NCBI GenBank assembly: GCA_028818775.1
Contig: JAPPNE010000058.1
Span: forward strand, 20,319-84,318
DNA from: Deltaproteobacteria bacterium
GTDB taxonomy: Bacteria > Desulfobacterota > Binatia > UBA9968 > JAJDTQ01
Direction: 5' to 3'
DNA: 64,000 bases
The position numbers and the translations under genes are program-made. The notes beneath the pieces are model-generated. The model saw nothing but the letters and a program-made list of their open reading frames with translations. It made no database searches and was not told where the DNA came from. The stretch's first letter is position 1; every line of letters begins with the position of its first letter. Positions 17,248 to 25,698 of this stretch are shown here, piece after piece.

Positions 17248-17290
17248 TTGACATGCAACAAATACTAATTCATTTATGAATTAGTATTTG
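17248..17290 (+). promoter_or_regulatory. Promoter overlapped by a perfect 14-bp palindrome, upstream of fic
   Basis: TTGACA at 17248-17253 is followed about 19 bp later by TTTATG, a weak -10. The perfect inverted repeat CAAATACTAATTCA / TGAATTAGTATTTG (17259-17272 and 17277-17290, loop TTTA) covers the spacer and -10 region and ends 14 bp before the fic start codon. This is an ideal place for an operator. The half-site TACTAATT/AATTAGTA recurs after the gene (18636-18669). Confidence 0.6.
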
Positions 17291-17304
17291 CTTGAAATCA
17301 GACG

Positions 17305-18630
17305 ATGAAAATTCCACAAACCCCGCCGAGCCTCGCGGAGATACTGAAGGAACCCGACCAGATAATGCGGATCGTCACGCACGAAGGGATCGGTCCGTCG
17401 CAGGGGAAGCAGTATCGGCACTGGGAAAACCTCAGGCGCATCCAGCCTCCGACCGGACTGTCTTCCGAAGAATGGTGGGCGGCGGTGAAATTGGCCCGTA
17501 GCCAGACACGCAGGACCATTCCTCTGAAGGACACGAACGGGAACGCCTTTGGCTACTGCCTCGCGGATCCCGTGCTCGAATCCCTGTATGAAATCGACCG
17601 GAACGTAAGCGGGAGAATCACGACAACCGACCAGCTCCTGAATCCACAAACAAGGGACCGCTACGTCGTGAGTTCCCTGATCGAAGAGGCCATCACCTCA
17701 AGCCAGCTTGAAGGGGCGTCCACAACGCGCGACGCTGCGAAGCAAATGATTCGCTCCGGCCGAAATCCGATGAATCGAAGCGAGATGATGATCCTCAACA
17801 ACTACCGGGCGATCCAGCAGGTCAAGGAACTCACCGCCCAGCCGCTCACCCCTGAGATCGTGTTCACGATCCACGGGACACTGGTCGAAGGGACCCTTGA
17901 GGAAGGCCAGACCGGCCACCACCTGCGGAAACCTGGGGACGGTGTCGCCGTCTACCACGACGGGGACGGAACCCTGCTCCATACTCCACCGCCCGCGCGG
18001 GAAATCGCCCGTCGAATGGCCGCCATGTGTAGTTTCGCGAACAAGACCCCGACCGACACCTTTCTGCATCCCATCCTCAAGGCGATCATCCTGCATTTCT
18101 GGCTTGCCTACGACCATCCGTTCGTCGACGGCAACGGCCGGACCGCCAGGGCCTTGTTCTACTGGTCGGTACTCTCACAGGATTTCTGGATGTTCGAGTT
18201 TCTTTCAATTTCGGCCGTCATTCGGAGATCGCCCACCAGGTATGCCAAGTCGTTCCTCTACACCGAGACCGACGAGAACGATCTGACCTACTTTCTCCTG
18301 GCCCAGCTTCAAGTCATCCGGCAGGCGATCAAGGCCTTGTACGCGTACCTCGACAAGAAAGCCCTGGAAATTCAAAGCATCGAGAAGATTCTTCAAGCCC
18401 ACGTCTCGATCAACCACCGGCAACTGGCGCTGCTCGGGCATGCCCTCCGGCACCCAGGGGCACGCTATACGATAGACACACACAAGAAGACTCACCGAGT
18501 CACCTATCAGACGGCACGGACCGACCTTCTCGATCTTGCCTCACGGAACCTGCTCGTCAGGACGAAGACCGGGCAGTATTTCACCTTCACCGCGCCCGCG
18601 GACTTGGCGAAGCGGCTGAAGGTCCTGTGA
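17305..18630 (+). CDS. Fic-family protein with internal inhibitory motif and C-terminal winged helix
   Basis: A 441-residue Fic protein. The catalytic loop HPFVDGNGR is at 271-279, complete for AMP transfer. An N-terminal inhibitory helix with S-x-x-x-E-G (S132 to G137, in TSSQLEGAST) makes this a class II Fic protein, autoinhibited in cis. Residues about 365-430 look like a winged helix (NHRQLALLGHALRHPGARYTIDTH... then TARTDLLDLASRNLLV). The target is unknown. No partner antitoxin gene is adjacent, in agreement with cis-inhibition. The winged helix and the palindromes on both sides suggest it controls its own transcription. Confidence 0.92.
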   Translation: MKIPQTPPSLAEILKEPDQIMRIVTHEGIGPSQGKQYRHWENLRRIQPPTGLSSEEWWAAVKLARSQTRRTIPLKDTNGNAFGYCLADPVLESLYEIDRNVSGRITTTDQLLNPQTRDRYVVSSLIEEAITSSQLEGASTTRDAAKQMIRSGRNPMNRSEMMILNNYRAIQQVKELTAQPLTPEIVFTIHGTLVEGTLEEGQTGHHLRKPGDGVAVYHDGDGTLLHTPPPAREIARRMAAMCSFANKTPTDTFLHPILKAIILHFWLAYDHPFVDGNGRTARALFYWSVLSQDFWMFEFLSISAVIRRSPTRYAKSFLYTETDENDLTYFLLAQLQVIRQAIKALYAYLDKKALEIQSIEKILQAHVSINHRQLALLGHALRHPGARYTIDTHKKTHRVTYQTARTDLLDLASRNLLVRTKTGQYFTFTAPADLAKRLKVL

Positions 18631-18635
18631 TCAAT

Positions 18636-18669
18636 TACTAATTTGCAGATGAATTAGTAGCAATTAGTA
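18636..18669. repeat. Inverted repeat and extra half-site downstream of fic
   Basis: TACTAATT (18636-18643) is inverted as AATTAGTA at 18652-18659, and a third copy AATTAGTA follows at 18662-18669. These are the same half-sites as in the palindrome before fic (17259-17290). They start 6 bp after the fic stop, about 35 bp ahead of the next promoter. Confidence 0.6.
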
Positions 18670-18702
18670 TCTGGAAGGGCACGCGGTCTTCCATACCCTT
18701 GT

Positions 18703-18732
18703 TTGACACCCCGGATTCGGCTTCCCTATAGT
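18703..18732 (+). promoter_or_regulatory. Sigma-70-like promoter of the M24 peptidase gene
   Basis: TTGACA (18703-18708), an 18-bp spacer and TATAGT (18727-18732) form one of the best promoter matches in the window, 47 bp before the start codon. Confidence 0.65.
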
Positions 18733-18778
18733 CAGTGTCTTCACGACATCGTAATTCTTGCCCCCAGGGAGCTCACCA

Positions 18779-19966
18779 ATGTGGATCAACGAACCGCGGG
18801 CCAAGCGGGTGCTGGCCGCTCATGACCTCGACGGCCTGCTGGCCGCCAGCAACATTCCCAACGTCTTCTACCTGAGCGGCGTATGGCGGAGGCAGGACAT
18901 CGCCGCCATCGTCACCCGGGACGCGGTGACCGCGCCCTGGATCGTGATTCCCCGGGGCGAGGTGGACTACATGGTGGACACGGTGCCGCCGGCCGGCGTG
19001 GTCACCTACGGCACCTTCTTCCGCGTGATGGAGGACAACGGGCCGTTGACCCCTCGCGAGCAACGCATCCGCGAGCTGGGCATCGACCCGGAGCCGGTGG
19101 CCAACTTCTTCGAGGGCCTCGTGCGCACGCTGGAGAACGCGGGCCTTGACCGGAGCCGGCTCGGCTACGACGAACGAGGCCTGGACCCGGCGCTGGCGGA
19201 ACGCCTTCGGGAACGGTTCCCGCACCTGGAGCTGGTGCCGGCCATGGCCGTGTTCCGCGAGATCCGCATGGTCAAGAGCGCGGCCGAGATCGAGCGCATG
19301 ACCGAGGCGGTGCGCATCACCGAGCAGTCCATCTACGAGGCCGCCCACGAGGCGCGCGAGGGCATGACCGAAGCGGAGATGTGCCTGGCCTTCGACCTGG
19401 GACAGGTGCGGCGCGGCGCCGAGCCCAACATGAACCACGTGGGCTTCGGCCGGAGCGCGGCCCTGGGCATGACCAACGTTCCCGAAGACACCCTCAAGGT
19501 CGGCGACATGATCCGCTTCGACGTGGGATGCCTCTACAAGGGCTACCTCACCGACATGTCGCGTACCTTTTCGTTCGGTCCGCCGGACGAGAAATTCTCG
19601 TTATATTACAACGCGATACTCAAAGGCCAAGATCTGGCCCTCAGCCTCGTCAAGCCGGGCAAGGTCGCCTCGGAGATCTTCAACGAGACGGTCGCCGAAG
19701 TTCGCGAAACCGGCATCCCGCACTACGGCCGCCAGCACGTGGGACACGGCATCGGCCTGGGCCTCGGCGGCTACGACCGGCCCACCATCGCGCCCAGCGA
19801 CGACACCCCGCTGGAGGCGGACATGGTGCTGTGCATCGAGACCCCCTACTACGAGATGGGCTGGGGCAGCGTGCAGGTGGAGGACATGATCGTGGTCACC
19901 GAGGACGGCTACCGCCGCCTCACTTCGGTGCCCCGGCACCTCCAGGTGCTGGAGCCGCGTTCGTGA
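18779..19966 (+). CDS. M24-family metallopeptidase (Xaa-Pro dipeptidase-like)
   Basis: A 395-residue protein with a creatinase-type N-terminal domain (about 1-140) and a pita-bread catalytic domain. The five metal ligands can be picked out: two Asp in MIRFDVGCLYKGYLTDMSRTF, His in HVGHGIGLGLGG, Glu in CIETPYYEMGWG and Glu in VQVEDMIVV. The family includes Xaa-Pro peptidases, creatinase and DMSP lyase DddP-like enzymes, so peptide cleavage is not certain. The ATG at 18779 has ggga-g 9-13 bases upstream; a TTG start 21 bp earlier is less likely. It has a strong promoter at 18703. Confidence 0.9.
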   Translation: MWINEPRAKRVLAAHDLDGLLAASNIPNVFYLSGVWRRQDIAAIVTRDAVTAPWIVIPRGEVDYMVDTVPPAGVVTYGTFFRVMEDNGPLTPREQRIRELGIDPEPVANFFEGLVRTLENAGLDRSRLGYDERGLDPALAERLRERFPHLELVPAMAVFREIRMVKSAAEIERMTEAVRITEQSIYEAAHEAREGMTEAEMCLAFDLGQVRRGAEPNMNHVGFGRSAALGMTNVPEDTLKVGDMIRFDVGCLYKGYLTDMSRTFSFGPPDEKFSLYYNAILKGQDLALSLVKPGKVASEIFNETVAEVRETGIPHYGRQHVGHGIGLGLGGYDRPTIAPSDDTPLEADMVLCIETPYYEMGWGSVQVEDMIVVTEDGYRRLTSVPRHLQVLEPRS

Positions 19967-19995
19967 CCGTGTGCCCCGCCCCAGCGTAGTCCCGC

Positions 19996-21264
19996 ATGAG
20001 CCACCTCACCGGCCTCACGTGCATCCGTTGCGGCGCGTCCTTTGGCATCGAGCCCCGTTTCGACGGGTGTCCTGAATGCCGGGCGCAGGCGCCTGCCAAC
20101 CTGACGCCCCGCTACGACCTCGACGCCGCCGCCCGGACCCTCTCCGTCGAGTCGCTCGGGGACCGGCCTTCGGACATGCGGCGCTACCGCGAGCTGCTCC
20201 CTCCAGATGTCCAGGACGCCGCCACTCTGCGCGAGGGCGGGACGCCGCTGCTGTACTGCGAGCGCTATGGCCGGCGGCTCGGACTCGAACGGCTCTTCGT
20301 CAAGGACGAGTCCCGGAACCCCTCGGGCTCCTTCAAGGACCGGCTGGCGTTCACCGCCTTGGCCATGGCCGGGCGTTTCGGCGCCCGGGCGGTGGGGGTC
20401 AGCTCCACCGGCAACGCCGGCGCCGCGGCCGCGTCCTATGCCGCCCGCGCCGGGCTCCCCTGCATCGTGCTCACCGTCCAGGGCGCGGCCTCCGCCATCG
20501 TCACCCAGATGCAGGCCTACGGCGCCATGGTGGTGGCCACCCGCACCAAGGCCGCCCGCTGGAAGCTCCTGCAAACCGGGGTGTCGGAGTGGGGCTGGTA
20601 TCCGACCTCGCCCTACTTCGGCCCGCCGGTGGGCAGCAACCCCTACGGCGTGGACGGCTACAAGACCATCGCCTACGAGGTGTGCGAGCAACTGGACTGG
20701 GAGCCGCCCGACTGGTGCGTGCTGCCGGTGGCCTACGGCGACGCGCTGTTCGGCATGTGGAAGGGCTTCGAGGAGCTTGCCGCCTTGGGCTTCATCCGCA
20801 AGACCCCGCGCATGGTGGCCGGCGAGATGGCCGGCTGTCTGTTGGCGGCGCTGACCTCCGGCGACGACGCCATCCCCGAAATCGCGGCGCCGTCCCCCTA
20901 CGTGGCCGGCTCCATAAGCGTGAACCAGAGCACGTACCAAGCACTGTACGCCTTGCGCGCATCCGGCGGCACCGCACGTGTAGCGCGGAATGACGAACTG
21001 CTGAGACTGCAACGGGATGTCGCGGCCGACGAAGGCATCTACGCCGAGCCCTCATCCCTGGCCGCCCTTGCCGCGTTGCACCGGCTGTGCGAAGAAGGCC
21101 GCATCGCCCGGAACGACACGGTGATGGTGCTGAATACCGCCAGCGGCCTCAAGGACACCGCCGCCACCGCCGCGGCCGCACCCGAGATCCCCACCGTGGA
21201 CGGCGACACAGCGCAATTCCTGGAGACATTGAATGATGCCTACGGCTATCGCGCGGAGGACTAA
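19996..21264 (+). CDS. Threonine-synthase-like PLP enzyme with N-terminal zinc ribbon
   Basis: A 422-residue fold-type II PLP enzyme. The N-terminus has a four-Cys ribbon (C9, C12, C25, C28), common in threonine synthase-like proteins of this subfamily. The PLP lysine is K114 in NPSGSFKDR, and the phosphate loop is SSTGNAGAAAASYAARAG. It lies 29 bp after the M24 peptidase and 11 bp before the first luciferase-like gene, so it is likely part of an amino-acid catabolic operon rather than threonine synthesis. No hom or thrB gene is near. Other possibilities are diaminopropionate- or cysteate-type lyases. Confidence 0.85.
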   Translation: MSHLTGLTCIRCGASFGIEPRFDGCPECRAQAPANLTPRYDLDAAARTLSVESLGDRPSDMRRYRELLPPDVQDAATLREGGTPLLYCERYGRRLGLERLFVKDESRNPSGSFKDRLAFTALAMAGRFGARAVGVSSTGNAGAAAASYAARAGLPCIVLTVQGAASAIVTQMQAYGAMVVATRTKAARWKLLQTGVSEWGWYPTSPYFGPPVGSNPYGVDGYKTIAYEVCEQLDWEPPDWCVLPVAYGDALFGMWKGFEELAALGFIRKTPRMVAGEMAGCLLAALTSGDDAIPEIAAPSPYVAGSISVNQSTYQALYALRASGGTARVARNDELLRLQRDVAADEGIYAEPSSLAALAALHRLCEEGRIARNDTVMVLNTASGLKDTAATAAAAPEIPTVDGDTAQFLETLNDAYGYRAED

Positions 21265-21275
21265 GGCAACTTCAT

Positions 21276-22280
21276 ATGAAATTCAGCATCCAACTCCCTA
21301 CCTGCACCGAGGGCCTCGTCAACCCGGTGCCTTTCGTGGAACCCGCAGAGTTCGTGCACATGGCCCAGGAAGCCGAGCGGCTGGGGTACGACGCGGTCTG
21401 GGGCAACGATCACATCACCCCCGCGGCCTACGCGCGGCAGAAGTGGTCGGAGCCGCCGAACTTCTACGAGGTGCTGGTGACTCTGGCCGCGGTGGGCGCC
21501 CGCACCACGCGCATCCGGCTAGGCACCGCCGTGCTGGTGCTGCCGCTGCGCGACCCGGTGCTGCTGGCCAAGCAGGTGAGCACGCTGGACCGGTTCACGG
21601 GCGGCCGGGTGATCCTGGGCACCGGCATCGGCGCCTACCGCGAGGAGTTCGACGCCCAGTGGCCGAAGCGCAAGGCGGAGCGGCGCGGCGACCTGCTGGA
21701 CGAGAGCCTGGAGGCGCTGCGGTGCCTGTTCCGGGACACGGACGCCACTTTCGAGGGCCGGCACATCGCCTTCCGTAACATCGCCATGCGCCCCAAGCCG
21801 GTGCAGGACCCTCTGCCCATCTTCGTGGGTGGTCACAACGAGGCCATGATCCGGCGCGCGGCCCAAGTCGGACAGGGATGGCTGCCCGGCTGGCGCCCCT
21901 TCGATCAGATCGTGGAGCGCGTGGCGCTGCTGCGCCGGCTCACCGAGGAGGCGGGACGGGAAACCGGGGCGGTGGAGGCCTGTTCCCAGTTCACCCTATG
22001 CATCGGCAAGACCGTGGAAGAGGCGCGCGCCCGCTACCGCAAGACGGGCATGGTGCAGCACCGCGTGTCTCTGGCGCACACCGGCCGCGACCCGGCCCTG
22101 GCCGAGACCCACAACCTCATCGGCAGCCCCGCCAGCATCCTGGAGCAGGTGGCGTTCCTGGAAAAGGCCGGCATCGACCACGTATGCGCATTGCAGTTCC
22201 CATCGGACACCGGCGCCGAGATGCTGGAGCAGATCCAGTGGCTGGCCGAAGAGGTAATGAAGCCGTTCAACAGCGGGTAA
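21276..22280 (+). CDS. Luciferase-like (LLM class) flavin-dependent oxidoreductase 1
   Basis: A 334-residue bacterial-luciferase-type TIM barrel. Typical blocks are RIRLGTAVLVLPLRDPVLLAKQ, LDRFTGGRVILGTGIG and DPLPIFVGGHNEAMIRRAA. The family uses FMNH2 or reduced F420 to oxidise small substrates. The cofactor cannot be fixed from sequence. First of three tandem LLM genes (21.3-24.5 kb), 11 bp after the PLP enzyme gene. Paralogues in a row suggest oxidation of different substrates of one pathway. Confidence 0.88.
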   Translation: MKFSIQLPTCTEGLVNPVPFVEPAEFVHMAQEAERLGYDAVWGNDHITPAAYARQKWSEPPNFYEVLVTLAAVGARTTRIRLGTAVLVLPLRDPVLLAKQVSTLDRFTGGRVILGTGIGAYREEFDAQWPKRKAERRGDLLDESLEALRCLFRDTDATFEGRHIAFRNIAMRPKPVQDPLPIFVGGHNEAMIRRAAQVGQGWLPGWRPFDQIVERVALLRRLTEEAGRETGAVEACSQFTLCIGKTVEEARARYRKTGMVQHRVSLAHTGRDPALAETHNLIGSPASILEQVAFLEKAGIDHVCALQFPSDTGAEMLEQIQWLAEEVMKPFNSG

Positions 22281-22310
22281 CTAACTGATATACCTCCATT
22301 TCCTTACATC

Positions 22311-22330
22311 ATTCCCGCGCAAGCGGGAAT
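22311..22330. repeat. dRS3-like palindrome
   Basis: ATTCCCGCGCAAGCGGGAAT is a palindrome of the form ATTCCC-N8-GGGAAT, followed by CCAG. The same pattern is the known neisserial dRS3 repeat, and similar ATTCCCGCG...GGGAATCCAG elements are scattered in many proteobacteria. It sits between the first and second LLM genes. Confidence 0.6.
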
Positions 22331-22357
22331 CCAGGAGCAGGGAGAGGAGACAGCTTC

Positions 22358-23320
22358 ATGACCCAGACAAGAACCGCGGTAGGGTACCTGCTGCCCACGC
22401 GCGAAATCGTGATGGCGCAGGCGACCCCCGACTGCAACCGCATCATGGAATTGGCGGCGAGCGCCGAGACCCTGGGCTTCGACTCCATCTGGGTCGGGGA
22501 CAGCATCCTGGCGCGGCCGCGGCTGGAGCCGTTGACCACCCTGGCCGCGGCCGCATCCCGCACCAACCGCGTGAAGCTCGGCACCGCCGTGCTGCTCCCG
22601 GCCCTGCGCCACCCCGTGGTGCTCGCCAACGAGGTCGCCAGCCTCGACCTCCTGTGCGGCGGCCGGCTCATCCTCGGCCTCGGCATCGCCGGCAACAACC
22701 GGCTCATCGAGCGCGAGTTCGCCGGCTGCGGCGTGGATTTCCGCCGCCGCATCGGCATCTTCGAGGAGGGCGTCACGCTCATGCGCCGCCTGTGGACCGA
22801 GGATGAGGTCACCTTCCACGGACGCCACTTCCAACTCGACGAGGTGCGCCTCGGGCTCCACCCGGCGCAGCCCTCCGGCATCCCGCTGTGGCTCGCCGGC
22901 AGCGTGGACAACGCGCTCCGCCGGGTGCTGCGGTTGGGCGACGGCTGGTTCCCGCTGCCCAATTCCCCGGAAAGCTTCGCCCGCAACTGGCATCGGATCG
23001 AATCCCTGGCGCAAGAAATGGAGCAGGACGCGTCCCGGCTCGCCCGCGCCGTCTACGTCACCGTCAACCTGAACGACGACACCGCCCAGGCCGAGCGCGA
23101 GATGCGCGCGTTCATGGAGGGTTATTACAAGGTGTCCTACGAGACCATGGTGGCCGTGCAACCCCCGTGCAACGGCCCGGCCGCCCGATGCATCGAATGG
23201 CTCCAGGCCTTCGTCGAGCGGGGCGCCGAAACCATCGTCGTGCGCTTCGGCAGCCCCGACCAGACCGCGCAGCAGGAACGCTTCGCCGCCGAGGTGCTGC
23301 CCGCGCTCCGCGCGGGGTGA
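22358..23320 (+). CDS. Luciferase-like flavin-dependent oxidoreductase 2
   Basis: A 320-residue LLM-class protein. NRVKLGTAVLLPALRHPVVLANE and LDLLCGGRLILGLGIAG are the family cofactor-side blocks, and IPLWLAGSVDNALRRVLRLGDGW follows. The ATG has gaggag 8-13 bases upstream. A dRS3-like repeat separates it from the previous LLM gene, so cotranscription is plausible but not assured. Substrate and cofactor (FMN or F420) unknown. Confidence 0.88.
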   Translation: MTQTRTAVGYLLPTREIVMAQATPDCNRIMELAASAETLGFDSIWVGDSILARPRLEPLTTLAAAASRTNRVKLGTAVLLPALRHPVVLANEVASLDLLCGGRLILGLGIAGNNRLIEREFAGCGVDFRRRIGIFEEGVTLMRRLWTEDEVTFHGRHFQLDEVRLGLHPAQPSGIPLWLAGSVDNALRRVLRLGDGWFPLPNSPESFARNWHRIESLAQEMEQDASRLARAVYVTVNLNDDTAQAEREMRAFMEGYYKVSYETMVAVQPPCNGPAARCIEWLQAFVERGAETIVVRFGSPDQTAQQERFAAEVLPALRAG

Positions 23321-23436
23321 CGGGGAATTCTCCGCCAACGGCCCGTGCGGCATCCGCGGACCCCGCCTGCCGGGCCGGCCAAGCAAGATCCGAACGGCGG
23401 GGTTTCGGCCCGTAACAACGCCATCGGAAGGAACGC

Positions 23437-24474
23437 ATGCCCGACATCCAGTTCGACCTCGGTTTCAGCTCGCGCACCGTCGCCGCCTACCCTCTCGCCC
23501 GGCGCATCGCCATCATCAAGAGCGCGGAGGCCCTGGGCTTCGACCGCCTTTGGCACTCCAACGAGAAGTTCGGCCGCGACATGGTGGCCAACATGACCCT
23601 GAGCGCCGCTCACACCGAGCGCATCGGCATTGGCGCCGCGGTGACCGACCCCTACAGCGTCCACCCCGCCCTCACCGCCGCCGCCATGGCCACGGTGGAC
23701 GACATCTCCTCGGGCCGCGTCATCGTCGGCATCGGCGCCGGCGGTTCCGGCTTTCCCGCCATGGGCATCCAGCGGGAGCATCCGGTGGCCGCAACGGCCG
23801 ACGCCATCGCCATCATGCGCGGCATGTGGGCCAACGAGCCCGCGACCGTGGACGGCAAGGTCGTGAGCGTGCGGAGCGGCGTCCTCGGGTTCAAGGCCCG
23901 CGCCGACATCCGCATCGTGATTGCCACCCGCGGCCCGGCGATGTTCCGCCTGGCCGGCCGGATCGCCGACGGCGCCATGATCGCCACCATGGCCACGCCC
24001 GAAGGCGTCGGCATCGCCCGGGACTTCGTGCGGCAAGGCGCGCAACAGGCCGGCCGCGACCCGGACGAGATCGAGATCATCTCGCGCGTCGATACCTGCG
24101 TCGACCGGGACCGCGACAAGGCCCGCGCCGGGGTCAAGCAGATGATCGCCTTCCTGTTGTGGAGCAGCTACCCCAACCGCGACTTCGTCGCCCAGTTGGG
24201 CATGGAGGTCCCCGCCGACCTCGAGGCTATGATCGCCAAGCGCGACTACGAGCTCATGTTCGAGGCCGGCCCCCTGGTCCCCGAGGAGTTCGTCGACGCC
24301 TTCGCCTGGGCCGGTACCCCCGAGGAAGTCGCCGCCAAGATCACGCGCATCGTCGAGATGGGCATCCGCCGCTTCGGCACCTGGGTGCTTGCCCCGCCGG
24401 GAGGCGGGATCGAGTCTGCGATTCGGCTCATCGCGGAGGAAGTGATGCCGCGGGCGCGGGCGGCCTTCTCATAG
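23437..24474 (+). CDS. Luciferase-like flavin-dependent oxidoreductase 3
   Basis: A 345-residue LLM-class protein, closest in style to F420-dependent methylene-tetrahydromethanopterin-reductase-like members: FGRDMVANMTLSAAHTERIGIGAAVTDPYSVHP, then GRVIVGIGAGGSGFPAMG. ggaagga lies just before the ATG. The last six bases overlap the convergent DUF1611 gene. As in the two genes upstream, the substrate is unknown. Confidence 0.88.
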   Translation: MPDIQFDLGFSSRTVAAYPLARRIAIIKSAEALGFDRLWHSNEKFGRDMVANMTLSAAHTERIGIGAAVTDPYSVHPALTAAAMATVDDISSGRVIVGIGAGGSGFPAMGIQREHPVAATADAIAIMRGMWANEPATVDGKVVSVRSGVLGFKARADIRIVIATRGPAMFRLAGRIADGAMIATMATPEGVGIARDFVRQGAQQAGRDPDEIEIISRVDTCVDRDRDKARAGVKQMIAFLLWSSYPNRDFVAQLGMEVPADLEAMIAKRDYELMFEAGPLVPEEFVDAFAWAGTPEEVAAKITRIVEMGIRRFGTWVLAPPGGGIESAIRLIAEEVMPRARAAFS

Positions 24475-25584
24475 CCCCCGCAACGCCGCAAGGACCATCT
24501 CGACCAGAATCCGCGGCGGGCGGGTCAGGGGGTCGGTGGCCGGGATGCCGAGCTCGTCCTGGTACCGCGCAATGGCGGCGCTGACATCGGCGTCGGTCAT
24601 GTTCTCGTGGTTGATGGTGAGGCCGATGACCTTTGTGTCGGAGAAGGTCTGGATGAGGTGGATCTCGTCGGCCGGTTCCGGCATCGGCATGTGTTCGAAG
24701 TCGGCACGATGGGGTCGCGCGGGCGCGTGCTGCAGCACGACGCCGTCGGGGCAGCAGCCGCGGAGGATCAAGGCCGAGGTCGGGTAGGCGGGGTGACTGA
24801 GCGCGCCTTGTCCTTCGACGATGATCACGTCGGGTTTCTCGGCTTCGAACGCTTCGATGATCGCCGCTTCCAGCTCGCCGGCGCAGAACTGGGAAGGAAC
24901 GGCGTCGAGGGCGACCCCGTAGCGGGCGCCCTGGATCAGGCCGGTCTGGCCGGTGCCGATCATGACCGCCTTGATGCCACGGTCATTGAGTGCCCGGGTC
25001 AGGACGGTTGCGGTGGTGCGCTTGCCGACGGAGCAATCGGTGCCGAGAACGGCGATGCGCAAACAGGCGACCTCCGCGATACGGCCGCTGAAGGTTCGCA
25101 GGCTCTCCTTGGCGGGGGGCTTTCGGACATCGAGAATCCTTACGTTCCGTACGGCGCTTGCCGCCACGAACTCCGGGTCGTCGCTCAGGAACTCGTGAAG
25201 CCCGCTTACGATGTTCATTCCCAGGTCGATGGCCTCCAGCAGTATCCTCCGATCGCGGGACGACAACATGCCGCTCGCGGGCGCCATCCCGAAGATAAAG
25301 TAGTCGGGCGTGGCGCCGGCGCGCGCCAGTGCATCGGCCAGGTCACGGCAGACGGGAATTCCTTTCGGCAGCTCACCGAGCACGACGCCGGCATCGAGAC
25401 CGGCCTTCTCGCTGTCGATGACCGAGAGGATTTCGTACAACTCGGAGTGACGGACGAGGCCGTTTGCGGTCTTTCCGTCGATGGCGCCGAAGTTCGCTTC
25501 GCAGTACACGATTGCCGTCGCGACTTCGGCCGGCGATTTTACGGTCCTATGAACGGCCAATGCGATATGTTCCCTTTCCCGCAA
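24469..25584 (-). CDS. DUF1611 (DgcN-like) P-loop protein
   Basis: About 371 residues. The sequence IVYCEANFGAIDGKTANGLVRHSE then LHEFLSDDPEF is typical of DUF1611. A P-loop GTDCSVGKRTTA follows at about 184-195, and IVEGQGALSHPAY is the other family block. One member, DgcN, is described as a D-glutamate N-acetyltransferase; whether that applies here is unknown. The start is doubtful: the frame is open up to a stop near 25677 but has no ATG or GTG there, only TTG at 25584 and 25563. It is downstream of, and codirectional with, the TRAP transporter genes (114-bp gap). Confidence 0.85.
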   Translation of the reverse strand: MREREHIALAVHRTVKSPAEVATAIVYCEANFGAIDGKTANGLVRHSELYEILSVIDSEKAGLDAGVVLGELPKGIPVCRDLADALARAGATPDYFIFGMAPASGMLSSRDRRILLEAIDLGMNIVSGLHEFLSDDPEFVAASAVRNVRILDVRKPPAKESLRTFSGRIAEVACLRIAVLGTDCSVGKRTTATVLTRALNDRGIKAVMIGTGQTGLIQGARYGVALDAVPSQFCAGELEAAIIEAFEAEKPDVIIVEGQGALSHPAYPTSALILRGCCPDGVVLQHAPARPHRADFEHMPMPEPADEIHLIQTFSDTKVIGLTINHENMTDADVSAAIARYQDELGIPATDPLTRPPRILVEMVLAALRGL

Positions 25585-25698
25585 GGTTGAAATGAAAGCC
25601 GAGCGCTTCTCCGAGAGACCGGCCCCTGTAAACGCCGTAAAATCTAGGTCCAGGATAGGGGGGCGACCGTCCGGTCACAGTTTCTGCGGCGCAAGTTC

